Source: Cichorium intybus (lineage: Eukaryota > Streptophyta > Magnoliopsida > Asterales > Asteraceae). Taken from it: a DNA stretch of 64,000 bases. Of the stretch, positions 48,257 through 60,724 are shown in pieces. The stretch covers positions 58,384,854 to 58,448,853 of the forward strand of contig CM042011.1 of NCBI GenBank assembly GCA_023525715.1, read 5' to 3'. The notes beneath the pieces were generated by a model. That model was given only the letters and a program-made list of their open reading frames with translations. It made no database searches and was not told the origin of the DNA. Within the stretch, counting starts at the first letter, position 1, and the number at the start of each line of letters is the position of its first letter. Both the position numbers and the translations under genes were made by a program.

Positions 48257-48769
48257 GATGAGGTGGCGGAGCAAAAACCGCCTTTGCTTTTTTGTGATGG
48301 TCGGCCACAAACACATCCGGACCCCGCGAATGAATCTTCGTACACAGCCGTACCTTCGATGTCACATCCGGTCCCACCCTCACGGCCGGTGTCAGACGCG
48401 GTCCCAAATCTAACCGATTTTGGAACGGCTTTAAGTCGTCCGTTTTTTATGAGTTTTTATTACGGTGGTAATATTGAATATGAGAATGGAGAAATCAAGC
48501 GCGATGAATCAACGTCAACTTTTACGATTCCAGCTAGGCATAAAATGCGGTACCAAGAATTTGTTGATTTGGTTTACGCGGCGGTTGGGGTTGAAAAAGA
48601 AAACTTTAAGTTGAAGTTCACATTATATTTTGAACTTTGTGGGAAACCTAATTCCTCACTTATTACGAGTGACGGGACTTTGGATTTAATATTTTTTCTT
48701 GCCGAGAATGATGAAGGTTTTAGGGCTCATATTCATTTTGAAATGGTGGAAATACTACAAGGAAAATAA
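48257..48769 (+). CDS. DUF1985-like gene, 3' part (exon 7b) with Mutator-N-like domain
   Basis: After the target duplication ATATT the frame of exon 7 resumes exactly in phase at 48257 (DEVAEQKPPLLF) and runs to the stop at 48767-48769, 170 codons. A Pro/Ser-rich linker (PVPPSRPVSDAVPN) leads to RPFFMSFYYGGNIEYENGEI, STFTIPARHKMRYQEFVDL and DLIFFLAENDEGF, the domain also found alone at 13996 and 17340. It resembles the PB1-like N-terminal domain of Mutator-like transposases. In the uninterrupted gene it would follow the DUF1985 part. With 23.7 kb inserted, including premature stops and polyadenylation signals, the full protein is unlikely to be made now. Confidence 0.68.
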   Translation, partial: DEVAEQKPPLLFCDGRPQTHPDPANESSYTAVPSMSHPVPPSRPVSDAVPNLTDFGTALSRPFFMSFYYGGNIEYENGEIKRDESTSTFTIPARHKMRYQEFVDLVYAAVGVEKENFKLKFTLYFELCGKPNSSLITSDGTLDLIFFLAENDEGFRAHIHFEMVEILQGK

Positions 48770-50216
48770 GGAAAGACCTAATAATATAAATTTCCTTGAT
48801 ATGGGGAATTCATGTACTCAAATGCATGATAGTTGTCATGGTAAACATTTCCGTTGCTTTATTTTTAACCATGTAATGTAGTAGACTTATCTTTTTTATT
48901 GTTTTATGTTGAATTCACATCGAATAGTAAAATATGTTATATAAAATAGTGCAAAATTGTAAGTTTGTTAAATTTTGTATAAAAATATGAGAGATGGTAG
49001 TTTGTTACATTGATTGGTTAAATCAGTCAACAAACTATCGGTTGAATTGAGTGCAATATTTTGTTCATGTTTTGTGAAAATGACTTAGTTCATGCAAAAA
49101 TATGTGGTGACCTAGGTTGGACAAATGAAAAATGTACGTTGCTAATTTATGATCATAACAAGTGACATCAATTGAACGTTTTTCTTTGTAAACACAGTAA
49201 ACTTAGTACGTACAGAGAAAAGTTAACCTAGGTGGAAAAACTGTTGACGTGGACATATTATATCTGACTACACCGAATTGGAAATAATTTTGTGTAAATA
49301 AAATAAAATAAAAAATTCTTTGCTAGATGCAGTTGATGTGGACATGTTATATGTCTGACTTCAATGTCATGCTAACTTGACATTGGAATGTACATTTTCG
49401 TAGTTCTTATTATCGCTTTAATAGTTTAGTTTATCTATAATTTGTTTAGTTTAATTTATAGTTAGTTGAGTTTAATAGTCTAGTTAATTTATACTTAGTT
49501 TAGTTCACTTATAATTAATCACTTTCATCACCTAATTGAATTATTAGTTCAAGTTGTAATTAATACCAGCAAATATAACATAGAGTGTGGTGTGTAGAAT
49601 AGTCACAATAGGTTTGGTTGGTATATTTTCTGAAAGGATCATGTATTCGAATTGACTTGCCTAGTCACTCTTTGGTTGACAGTCAAACATTTGAAGTAAC
49701 AAGTGAATTAGGTAATGCAAGTGAATATTATAAACAAAAATGAGATATACCAATATATTGCTTACTCAAACACAATAATATGATTTTACTATGCACAACT
49801 AGCAATTTCTAGAAACTCATTTCACATATGTTGTTTGAATGATATGTTTATGTTCTACAAATTAGGTAATGCTTTAAAACAATTTGCTAAGTTTTTTTTT
49901 ATATGAATGAAATATTCAGTTTTTAATATGAATGTATGAAAGAAGACTCCAAAAAATAGACGAAAAGGAAGACCTGGAAAAATCGAAATCCAACCAGTTT
50001 TAAAGTAAAATATTCTTGTAATGACCGACTGCAAAGAACACAAATGAACTGGACTAGATCGTACTGCTATAGAAAAACCTCCCATGACGGCCAGATACCG
50101 GAATAGTCTCAATTGATATTGGTTAGCCAAAGACCAAAGAAAAACTGGACAACCAGGACCAAACCGATACAAATTTTGCTCACCCCTCGTATATATACTA
50201 CTACACAAACTTCTAA
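48770..50216. other. AT-rich intergenic DNA
   Basis: No gene is recognised. A low-complexity run of TTTAGTTTA-type words lies at about 49420-49530. The first unit of the triplicated repeat begins near 50217. Confidence 0.5.
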
Positions 50217-50406
50217 AGAGAGATCTACCAAAACGTTATCACCAAATTGTAGTATCGATCAAACACATTTTTCAACTGCAACCTAAATCGTTTATTTTAA
50301 TGATCTTGATCCTGACATCAACACAAAACATGAAACATATTTCACATACATATAAAAAGTTCAATAATCTATTTATTTTCAAACATTTTAATTGCTTACA
50401 TTTAAA

Positions 50407-50410
<4 letters not shown>

Positions 50411-50480
<70 letters not shown>
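50411..50480. repeat. (TA)n microsatellite
   Basis: About 70 bp of TA at the end of the first unit. Confidence 0.95.
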
Positions 50481-50482
<2 letters not shown>

Positions 50483-50950
50483 TAAATATATTTTTGAACA
50501 AAGAGAATTTGTGAGACATGGGGACGCAATCATCGCCAATCATTTTGGAGAGATAAAAAAAATAACGAAAACAAATAATAAAAAGGCTATTTTTAATAAT
50601 TTTCGTCACTTTTTATTTAATGAAAAAAAAATAAACATCACAGTATATTATTCCATTGAAATATTCTTCATGATATAAATACTATTAGATATGTAATATT
50701 CTACTAAAATATTATGAAAGATTTTAAAATTTTTGGTTAATAATATTCTAATATAATCATACATATATGAGTAATATTCTAAAAGAATAGTACACATATG
50801 AGTAATATTCTATTAGAATATTATATATAATGTTAAAAAATGTCGAATTTATTTTTTTATTTTTATGTTTTTGGACAAAAAAGTGACGTAAATAATAAAT
50901 TCAAAATTTTGCATTTAATTTACATTTACTAAATATTTTGTTGAGACCCA

Positions 50951-51116
<166 letters not shown>

Positions 51117-52159
51117 AACTCCAAAAGAGAGATCTAGTAAAACGTAAGCACCAAGATGGTAGGGTCGAAAACATCTTTCTCAACCACAACCTAAATACCT
51201 TTATTAGTTTCTTTAACTAGCTTTTATGTACTAGATTGACATCAACACAAAACATCAAACACATTTCACAGTGCATCAAGTAAGTTCTAGAATATATGCA
51301 TTAATTAACAATTCAATTTCTTACATTTACATGAATATATTGTTGGAAGATTGGTTTTAACCAATTTCATAAAATGAGGTTTTCCCATTTTTTAACACAT
51401 AATACGGTTTTATAAAACAATTTAAAATAAGTAAAATGTTATAGGTTGTGTTCTCCTCCGTGATACACACACATAGAAAACTTCACAAAACTCTTAAAGA
51501 GAGATCTACTAAAACGTAAGCACCGAAATGATAGTGTCAAAAACATCTTTCTCAACCATAACATCAATACTTTTATTAGTTTCTTTAACTAGCTTTTATA
51601 TACTTCATTGACATCAACACAAAAGATCAAACACATTTCATGTGTATCTAGTAAGTTCTAGAATATATGCATTAATTAACAATTTAATTTCTTACACTTA
51701 CATGAATATATTGTTGGAAGATTGGTTTTAACAAATTTCATAAAATGAGGTTTTCTCAGTTTTGAACACATAATACAGTTTTATAAAATCGATCCTCCAA
51801 AAGTACAAACAAGCAAATGAGGCAATTATTCAAGAATTGTATTATGAAGACTCTCAATCTACGATCGCGTCTTATGAAACATATTTCAGAAGTCTGTATA
51901 CAACCTCGAAGACTAGTTGTTTTTTATATTCTGCAATGTTTTATATTATGATGTATTGTATTTGTATTTAATGGAATCTTATTCTAATTTTTAATTTAAT
52001 ATTTTGTGAATTATTCATATATTTTTTTATAATATTTTATTTAATTTTGAAAACCGATTAAGGATGAAAGGATGACAGTTTATTGTGTTTAAGACGGAAG
52101 AGAAATAATAGAAGAAATGAAGTAAAAGTAAAGTAACGCTGATACCACTCTTATATTAA

Positions 52160-52260
52160 GGGTATTGGTAAAAAAAACCTCATGTGATGTGATATGTGTG
52201 TGAGTGACCCACACAACACACTACCTAAATACATAGTGAAGTTTTTTTTTAAGATCACCC
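52160..52260. mobile_element. 101-bp MITE with the same ends as the foldback at 19390
   Basis: GGGTATTGGTAAAAAAAACC at the left and GTTTTTTTTTAAGATCACCC at the right, flanked by exact 8-bp TATATTAA (52152-52159, 52261-52268). The centre is a GTGTG..CACAC palindrome. It is too short to encode anything. Confidence 0.82.
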
Positions 52261-52376
52261 TATATTAAATGGTAAAAGTACCAAGTGGATTAATAAAACC
52301 ATGATGATATTATACTCTTTTTCCTATCAATCCAAAACACATAAAAATAGAAAGATGACGAACCCTAAAGAAATAA

Positions 52377-53492
52377 GGGTAAATTGCATAAAAGTCACTA
52401 ACTTTTCCAATTTTCTCGATTTTGACACTGTATTTTTAATTTTTGCAATTAAGTCATTATGTTTTCAGAAAATTGCAATTAAGTCATTATGTTTTCCAAA
52501 AAGTTGCGAAAATGACCATATGACAGGATGGCAACAGGTTACCAGGTCATATGGTCAAATTTGCAATTTTTCAGAAAACATAATGACTTAATAGCAAAAA
52601 TAAAGCATAGTGTCAAAATCGAAAAATCTGGAAAAGTTAGCGAATTTTATGCAATTTACCCTATGCAATTTATATAACTTAATAACTTTACATGCCTCAT
52701 ACGTGTCCAAAAAATTAAATTTGTTGTTACCTTGTTTTTCCATTTAAAATATTCAAATTTAGTGTCCTAAAAGTGGAATTTCAAAAAGATTTAGGATAAA
52801 TGCATACGAAACCTTCTTTTACTTAAAAAAAATTCTAGTTTAAACTCTAAATACTTTTTGTTTTATTGAAAACAAGTACTTTAATTTCGAATAAGACAAC
52901 GTCTTTCTTTATTTTGTCTATTTTCACAATTTTTAGCGATTAAGTCTTTCAAAAAATCTAGTGATTAAAATTATACATTTTATGTCTTCGAGTATCCAAA
53001 TGCTATTAGCTTGATAGGTTGTATTGCAAAAAATCTAGTGATTAAAATTATACATTTTGTTCGTATGCATTTATCCTAAATCTTTTTGAAATTCCATTTT
53101 TAGGACAATAAATTTGATTACTTTAAATGGAAAAACAATGTAACAACAAATTTATTTTTTGGATACGTATAGGGCATGTAAAGTGATTGAGTTATATAAA
53201 TTGCATAGGGTCAATTGCATAAAATTCGCTAACTTTTCCAGATTTTTCGATTTTGACACTATGTTTTATTTTTGCTATTAAGTCATTATGTTTTTTGAAA
53301 AATTGCAAATTTGACCATATGACCTGGTAACCTGTTGCCATCCTGTCATATGGTCATTTTCGCAACTTTTTGGAAAACATAATGACTTAATTGCAATTTT
53401 CTGAAAACATAATGACTTAATTGCAAAAACTAAAAATACAGTGTCAAAATCGAGAAAATTGGAAAAGTTAGTGACTTTTATGCAATTTACCC
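52377..53492. mobile_element. 1.1-kb palindromic Mutator-like element
   Basis: Starts GGGTAAATTGCATAAAAGTC and ends with its inverse; an exact 9-bp duplication AAGAAATAA flanks it (52368-52376, 53493-53501). The outer ~290 bp arms are near-perfect inverted copies, each containing a smaller hairpin around TGACCATATGACAGG/ACCAGGTCATATGGTCA. The homology continues inward (ATTTCAAAAAGATTTAGGATAA near 52785 and its inverse near 53075), so most of the element folds back. ORFs of 96 and 79 codons on opposite strands are mirror images of the arms and are not genes. Confidence 0.9.
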
Positions 53493-53541
53493 AAGAAATA
53501 ACAACACTATAATACAAAGTATAAAATAGAAGTTATTCCTA

Positions 53542-53548
53542 TATATAA
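53542..53548 (+). promoter_or_regulatory. Putative TATA box of the dioxygenase gene
   Basis: ATATATAA lies about 65 bp before the ATG at 53609 and only about 50 bp after the palindromic Mutator-like element. Confidence 0.45.
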
Positions 53549-53608
53549 CGAATAATCCGATGTACGAGGCATGGAAAAATATCCAACTACACTACAGACA
53601 AAATCAAA

Positions 53609-54928
53609 ATGGCCACCGGAAGATTCTTCAAAGAAGTAGAATTACCTGAGCAAAAGTCTTACGGCGACGGCATTCTCTTCCCTGCGGTGCTAACCCCGGT
53701 CTCTAACAATGATTTTACTGCAGAAGCAAAACCTTGTGGCCTTGAAAACGCGATCAGAGCTCACAAACCATGGCTCGAGTCTCTTCTCCTGAAAAGCGGC
53801 GTTATTCTCTTTAGAGGCTTTCCAGTTGCCTCTCCTTCCCAATTCAACGACGTCGTCGAAGCTTTTGGCTTCCCTGAAGCATTCTATGTAGGCGGCCGAG
53901 CAACCCGAACCAAAGTAGTTGGCCGGATTTACACCGCAAATGAAAGCCCGCCAGATAAGCAAATTCCTTTCCATCACGAAATGGCTTATGTAAATTCCTT
54001 GATTCTATACATATCCATCGAACTTCTTTCTCAATTTCTTTGTTTAATCTAAGTGTTAGATTTAATGTACGAAAATGCATCAAATTGTTTGATGATGGTG
54101 GACCGACAAGATGTGATTCAGTGTTACCTGTGATTAGAGTTAGTAATTAAAAAACTCTAGGGTGATTTGTATGTCATAATACTAATTTGAAATCGATGAT
54201 CTGTAATTAATCTTGGTCGGAATTTGGATCTGTACGATTCTTTCAAACAGGTTCCAGACTTCCCCTCGAAGTTATTTTTCTTTTGTGATGAAGAACCAGG
54301 AAGCGGGGGAGAAACTCCGATAGTTTTGAGTCATATAATATACGAAAAGATGAAAGAGAGACACCCAAAGTTTGTTGCACAACTGGAAGAGCATGGATTG
54401 ACGAGTACAAAAATAATGAACGACGAAGATCATCCATCATCCATCAATGGCAGAGGTTGGAAGTCGGCATACATGACCAATCACAAGAATGTTGCAGAAG
54501 AAAGGTTTGTGTTTCACTACATTAAGGCATAGTACAAATAAACGAGCTTTATGTCAATCCATTACAGGGCAGCAAAGATGGGCTCAAAGTTGGAATGGAT
54601 GGAGAATGCTGTAAAATGTAAAACTGGTCCGGTGACAGCCATAAGATTTGAAAAAGAAAGTCAACGGAAAACGTGGTTCAATAATCTGGCAATTGGTTAC
54701 GATGCAAATGGTAAAATTCATGATGGGGAAACATTTGTTGAGCTTGGAAATGGTGAACCTGTGTCAGATCCTGCCATGGAGGACTGCTTGAGAATCATGG
54801 CAGAAGAGTGTGTTGCGATACCATGGAAGAAAGGTGATGTTATGCTTGTTAATAATTTGATGGTTCTTCACAGCCGACGGCCACTACTAAAGCCACCTCG
54901 CCGCATTCTGGCATCCCTTTGCAAATGA
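53609..54928 (+). CDS. TauD/TfdA-family (clavaminate-synthase-like) dioxygenase, At3g21360-type, three exons
   Basis: Exons 53609-53989, 54251-54504 and 54568-54928, with GT-AG introns; the second junction splits an Arg codon. The product is 331 residues, about the length of the Arabidopsis homologue. It starts MATGRFFKEVELPEQK. The Fe(II)-binding facial triad is visible as HHE at residues 122-124 (His-X-Glu) and a distal His at about 313 in MVLHSRRP, followed by a PPRRILAS segment for 2-oxoglutarate binding. KLFFFCDEEPGSGGETPIV matches the family core. The substrate of the plant enzyme is not known. No signal peptide is seen, so cytosolic. All three exons are open. The ATG at 53609 is the first after the TATA box and is conserved in the copy at 59697. 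Confidence 0.88.
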
Positions 54929-55405
54929 GGGAAAAAGGGGTCATTTGGATTTGTATGAATGCAAAACCAAAAGAATAACATGGTATGTTTTGCATCTTTT
55001 GTTCAAAACGATCCATTTTCATAAATCATTGCTATTCTTTTTTGTATGTGTACAAAAAAACAAGGTTTGTTTGTAAGAGACTATATCCGTGATAGATACC
55101 AATTGTAGTATTTGTTATGCGGAATCTGTGTTTGAATATGTATGCAATGAATTAAAGCAGGAAAGTGCTTCAATGGTGCCAATGATTTTTTAATTCATTT
55201 GTGTAAGTATGCGTGCAAAGGAAACAAGAATGAAGAATTGAGAAAACTAAGCGTACACCTATATCGCCAAGTCAATCCAAACTTTGACTTTTCCCTTTTT
55301 AAAACTGGCACTTTGGATTTTGTAATTAAGCGATCGAACCCACAATGCATGATTTGCGTACTAACTCACCTTGGATTTCGAGCTATCGATATTAAGAATA
55401 TCTAA
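54929..55405. other. 3' flank of the dioxygenase gene
   Basis: Holds the presumed 3' untranslated region (AT-rich, AATGAATTAAAG near 55146). A 68-codon ORF at 55199 has no recognisable product. Confidence 0.5.
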
Positions 55406-56095
55406 GAAATATCAAAATTTGTGCTCTGAGACCCACTTTGTCAACATCTCCGTTGGATTAACTCGCATCTCAATCTTCGCCACTTTCATTCATGTATAAG
55501 ACCGAATTAAGTGGTAATGGTCATCTATGTGCTTTGTTCGATCATATTGACTTGGTCTTTGGCTTCAAAAATGTCCCTAACACCATAGGTATACTAAAGA
55601 TTCTTCTTGTCCAACCTTAGATCACTCACCAAACCCATCAACCAGGTAGCTAGTCCCCTTTCCTACACACAAGAAAGCCATGTATTCGGCTTCATTAGTT
55701 TAAAAAATCAATAAATGGTTGAAGACTAGTCTTTTAACTCAAGGTCACACACTTAAACATGATCATATAATCGATCAAGGTCCTCTTCGTGCGTAGATAC
55801 TCAAGGTTACACAGTAGTTTAAAAATCAACAAAGGATTGAAGACTAGTCTTTGAACTCAATGTCACACACTTGAACGTGATCACATAACCGGTCAAGGTC
55901 CTCTTCGTGCCTAGATACACAATTTAGATTGAATCCAAATAGCTTGCAACCAATACTTCCTTAATACATTCATAGATAAAGCTTGCATCTGAAGTGCTCT
56001 TCAAGTGCCTAAAACATCATTTTGGCAGCTATCCAATGCTTTTTCTCATGATCTTCATGTTTAGTGGCACCGCTCTCATAAAATATGTGATATTG
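55405..56095 (-). pseudogene. Copia RNase H/RT relic
   Basis: Minus-strand pieces read TNEAEYMAFLVCRKGTSYLV, TKHIDDHYHLIRS and MRVNPTEMLTK, the RNase H end of copia pol, with stops and frameshifts; further left in protein order a KKHWIAAKMMF piece fits the preceding region. A 117-bp tandem duplication (about 55719-55800 and 55836-55918, TGAAGACTAGTCTTT...) lies within it. No LTR edges were found. Confidence 0.68.
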
Positions 56096-56104
56096 ATCTA
56101 TTAG

Positions 56105-56652
56105 GTGTTGTTTGTTTTTGAAGAGGTAAAAGGTGTGCAGTCTGCAGACCACATCTGCAGAAGCAGAGACGGACTAAATGTCTGCAGTCTGCAAGAATAA
56201 GACAGCTTGTTTTTTAAAGTCTGCAAGTTGAGAAAATAAATTGAAACTTAAATAAACTGTTTTTAACGTAAAACATATGAGTACGTTCATTTATGATATT
56301 AACGAATTTAGGGATAAAAGCAAACATTTATTTTTTAAATAATAAAGAATAAAATTTGTGTAACCAAAATTGCAATCTGCAATTCGCCTTATCGGTTTAA
56401 AGGAAACCATGAAAGCAACAAAAGGTAAAGCTGATAAGTCAACTTTATTATCAGGTAACCGACTTGATAAGATACTTGAAAAATATGTAGCAGGTAATAG
56501 TAGTAGTTATGAACACTACCAAAAATCTTTGGATCTTAAAATCTTGTTGAAACAATAAAAAATTAAAATTAAAAAAGAAAAGCTTAAAGTTAAAACTGGA
56601 AAAAATAAAGAATGATGAAAGGAAACTATTTTTTGGATCTCAATACTATGTT
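56105..56652. other. Unassigned: possible MITE edge and ORF fragment
   Basis: TAGGTGTTGTTTGTTTTTGA followed by repeated CTGCAG/GTCTGCA motifs (56105-56230) looks like a MITE end. A 62-codon ORF (56370-56558) followed by Lys-rich sequence vaguely recalls the Lys-rich tails of plant Myb/NAM-like transposon-associated proteins, but I cannot assign it. Confidence 0.35.
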
Positions 56653-57362
56653 TAGGGGTGAGCATGGTGCGGTTTGGTGCAGTTTTTGGTCAAAACCGAA
56701 CCGCAAACCGCATTATGCGGTTTTTGAAAACCTAAAACCGCAATTTTCGGTTTTTAATGCGGTGCGGTTTTGCGATTTTTCCATGCGGTGCGGTTTTATT
56801 TGGTGCGGTTTCGGTTATTAACCGCATAATATAATGGTGTGCGTTTTTTCCTATGGTGCGGTTGTAAAACCGCAGAAGTTCAAAATCGACACATTTTTTA
56901 TAAATTTTTTAGTATTTTGACTATATATTTAGTATATTGCCGTTATCAAAATACAAAATAGAACTCATTTGTTTCTTTCTACTTAGTATAGTAAATCATG
57001 AAACAACTAAAGTTTATAACTTACAATCGGTGAAAATGACAAATGAAATTGCCACTATCAAAATACAAAATAAAATTATCGTTCAGACTCAATCTTTTAT
57101 TTAATCTATAATGTCATATTTAAACTTAATAATAAGTAAATAATATATATATATTATAATTATTTAATACATGGTAATCGGTGCGGTTCGGTTATTTGCG
57201 GTTTTTCCAAAAGTAAAAACCGCATCGCACCGCAAATTTGCAGTTTTTGTAAAAGTATAAACCACACCATCGGTTTTCGCTTCAGTTTTGGGATTTCGGT
57301 TTTTTGGTTTTTGCGGTTTTATCGGTTATTTTTTGTTGCGGTTCGGTTTTTGCTCACCCCTA
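56653..57362. mobile_element. hAT-like MITE with GTGCGGTTTT repeats
   Basis: Termini TAGGGGTGAGCA and TGCTCACCCCTA are exact inverted copies; the 8-bp duplication ACTATGTT is exact (56645-56652, 57363-57370). The subterminal zones on both sides are packed with GGTGCGGTTT and AACCGCA motifs. The middle is AT-rich. No transposase. Confidence 0.93.
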
Positions 57363-57370
57363 ACTATGTT

Positions 57371-59272
57371 AGAAGATGGATGAGAGATTTAGTGGAACCA
57401 TTGTGAAGAGACCAAAATAAAATATAATTTGTAGGTCGTAGTTTTAATTATTGTGATTTTAAGTTATGTAAATTTTAGGATAAGTAGTTCTTAATTGATG
57501 TCTTTTTAATTCATACTTTTTAATTAAGTATTTCTGTTTTTGTACTTTTTTTAATTAATGTGTTTTTGCTTTCACGGGTTCTAAATATTGTGTATTTATA
57601 TATTAGTTTTCTAATTTCTTTTAATTAATTAATGTATTCTTAGTTTCATAATTTATAAAGTCATTAATAGCAAAAAGTTGGTGATGATATATTAAAAATA
57701 GAATTTCGATGAGAAATTTCAATTGAATTAAGAACTTTGGAAAGGTTGTATGTATTGTAGAGATTTAAATAGAATGTTATATAATAGTGGAATGATGATT
57801 TATAAAGTTTTTATAGAATTGTATGTATTGGAGACGCTCTTAATAACATAAAATAAATAGCAAATAATCCATTTCAAATGTCCAAATAATAGCATACAAA
57901 AAAAAATCCAAATTAGTCTTTACGGATCTTGTTTTACACGGGTCTCCAGATTTTTCTAGTATATGTATAAGTACACACAAGTGTAGCAAAAATATCTCAA
58001 TTTTATCTTAAAGTACAAAAATGAATAGAAATAGAGCCATTAGACTATCCTTGTTAGCAATAAAAACAACCCAATTATCTAATAAAAAACTAATTTCCAT
58101 ATCTCTCTCTCTCTCTCTCTCCTTTTTTCTTTTTCTTTGTCTCTCTCCCTCCGTCTCTCGCTCTCTCTCTCATACACAACCAACTAAATCTAATTTTTGC
58201 TCTAGTTCACAACTAGACTTTAACTCAATATTTTATATAAAAAGAATATAAAAAATTATCAAAAATTATATCAACATTGTCATCATTTCATTGAGATTGT
58301 ATTTGTACATATTTTAGCATATTTATATATTTATCTTATAAACATGACATCTAATATTTATAAAGTAAACTTATTAAAACAAATAAATTAATTAAAAGGA
58401 AGTACATGAAAATAACAATTGGAAGAAAGAGAATATCCAATTTTTGGATGGTGAAACAAACTGGTTGAGCTATTTTGACGATCTTTCTATTTCTTTTTTA
58501 TTTTTTTGGGCAACCAACTAATATTTTTTTTACTAATGAGGATAGTCTTAGAGCAACTCTAATGAGAGTTTTTTTTATATATTTTTACTACTTAGTTGAC
58601 TACTAAAGATAACTCAACATCATTGCAGAACATAGCTTTTGTTAATTTTTATTTACCGCTTAATATATATTAAGTGATCAATATACTATCATGATTTAAA
58701 TACCTAATATCTTTCTCTTTTGTAATATTTCATTTCACCCTCTTATTTATATTTTAGTTTTAAAACAATGTATTCTGTTATATTTAATTAATTAAATATT
58801 AATGTAATAATGTCTAGTGACAAAGTTTATTAAAATATTGGTGTCTATGATAATGTTTATTAAAATATTTTATATTAACTAAAACATGATGTGTTTAAAA
58901 AACAACTAATTAAACGAGGGGTTTTATAAAACATTTTTAGAAAATGAGATAAATTAGTTAAATTCAAACAAAATAAAACTAACTATTGGAGAAATCATTT
59001 AAATAGAAATCAAAATCGATAAAATGATAAAAATAAAAAAGAACATTATGTATACATTTACGGCTCGGAAAGTGATCAGGACACAACAATTCATAGATCA
59101 TATATTAGGAGTATTATATACTATGCAAAAATGTTAAATGGTTGTTGTGTAGGAGAAAATATGTTGTGTACAGGACGCTGTAAAGTACGTATTTGTGAAT
59201 TTTACATGGGATTTGCAGCAAATAAAGGATATTTAACCCACGTGAACCATCTCAACCTACTAACACCATATC
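57371..59272. other. AT-rich intergenic DNA
   Basis: No gene is recognised over this 1.9 kb. A CT-rich run (about 58099-58175) gives a spurious Ser-Leu-rich ORF. Confidence 0.5.
58099..58175. repeat. (CT)n-rich tract
   Basis: Imperfect CT repeats broken by TTTTTTC and CCCTCCG. Confidence 0.85.
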
Positions 59273-59348
59273 CAGGGCCGGTCCTGAGGGAGGTCAACCC
59301 GGGCGACCGCCCAGGGCCCATGCCTTTAGGGGGCCCAAAATTTTTATG

Positions 59349-59429
<81 letters not shown>

Positions 59430-59583
59430 AATTGGTTTATAATTTTAATAGGATAAGTAGCCAATAAGCCCAACAACAATGCATTTAGCCCAATAAAAAC
59501 AAAAAAATTTATTGTATTTGTGACTTTGAGGGGCCCATTGTTTCTTCTCGCCCCGGGCCCAAAATATGTTTGGAACGGCCCTG
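59273..59583. mobile_element. 311-bp hAT-like MITE with CAGGGCCG ends
   Basis: Left CAGGGCCGGTCC, right GGAACGGCCCTG, with exact 8-bp ACCATATC at 59265-59272 and 59584-59591. Both sides have GGGGGCCC / GGGCCCA motifs and the middle holds a TA array (59350-59425). It ends about 50 bp before the TATA box of the second dioxygenase copy. Confidence 0.9.
59350..59425. repeat. (TA)n microsatellite in the 311-bp MITE
   Basis: About 76 bp of TA at the centre of the element. Confidence 0.95.
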
Positions 59584-59636
59584 ACCATATCTATTTCACT
59601 ATTTGACGCAACAGGAAAGATTGTTAAACAATTCAA

Positions 59637-59643
59637 TATAAAA
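59637..59643 (+). promoter_or_regulatory. Putative TATA box of the second dioxygenase copy
   Basis: TATAAAA, about 60 bp before the ATG at 59697. Confidence 0.45.
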
Positions 59644-60160
59644 TCCCATCTAGCTTCGGTTTAAATATCATCCCCAAGCAATACAGCTACACTCAAATGG
59701 CCACCGGAAGATTCTTCGAAGAAGTTGAAGTACCTGAGCAAAAATATGACGGCGATGGTGTTCTCTTCCCGGCGGTGTTATCTCCAATCTCTAAAACTGA
59801 TTTTACAGCAGAAGCAAAACTTGATTACTTTTTAGAGGCGATCAAAACCCACAAGCCAAGGCTAGAGTCTCTTCTCCAGAAAAGGGGCGTTATTCTCTTC
59901 TGAGGTTTCCCTGTTACCTCTCCTTCTGACTTCAATGACGTCGTCGAAGCTTTTGGCTTCCCTCAAAAGCTTTACCTTGGTGGGCGAAGCTTCCGCTCCA
60001 AAGTCGTTGGCAGGATTTATACAGCGAATGAAGTCCCGATGGATGAGAAACTTCCTTTCCATCACGAGATGGCTTATGTAAATTCCTTTATTTTATTCAT
60101 ATCTATCGAACTGCTTTCACAATTTCTTTTCTCACTTTAACTACTAGATTACGTGTGCCA

Positions 60161-60518
60161 TGTTAGGATCGAGACACACACGACACTAATCACACACACT
60201 CAGCGCTCTCTCTCTCTCTCTCAAGAACACAAAGATGAACACGAGAGATTTAACGTGGTTCGGTCTAACCTGACCTACGTCCACCAGGTAACTAGGAATG
60301 TATATTTCTTGGTGCTACTCTGCACTCTCTCTGTTACATGTGGTGTTTTACAAATTAAAGATGAGACTCATATATAGAGTCTGAAATGATAATGTGGACA
60401 AGCAAAAAAAAAGTCCATGAAAAATGCATTCGGGAAAACTGGATCGCCTATCCTTTTCCCCTTTTTTTTACTTGCTTTTCTGCCACTAATATTGACTAGT
60501 GGCTTCACCTACTCAACA
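60161..60518 (-). repeat. 3' LTR of copia D
   Basis: TGTTAGGATC...TACTCAACA on the plus strand. Relative to the other LTR it has about 24 extra bases (GCATTCGGGAAAACTGG and flanks, near 60426) and a shorter CT run. Confidence 0.9.
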
Positions 60519-60724
60519 ATCTCCCACTTGAAGCCACGGAACAATCTTCACCTGTGCTTCAACTGTGCATCTGTATTTCGTAAAACTTTTCATCTTAGCT
60601 CCTTCCTAGTTACCCTGCCTTCTCTTCAATTTTCCTAAAGGCTAGTTGAAGCTTCCGTTAGCTCCAACACATTTGTCATGGCTAAGTCTGTCACTGACCT
60701 GTTCTCTGTCTCCACCGGCTCCCA

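Noticed and set aside
52301..53517. 96- and 79-codon ORFs on opposite strands with nearly the same peptide
   Set aside because: They are mirror images of the two arms of the palindromic Mutator-like element.
58021..58251. 76-codon Ser/Leu-rich ORF
   Set aside because: It depends on the CT-rich tract and has no other support.
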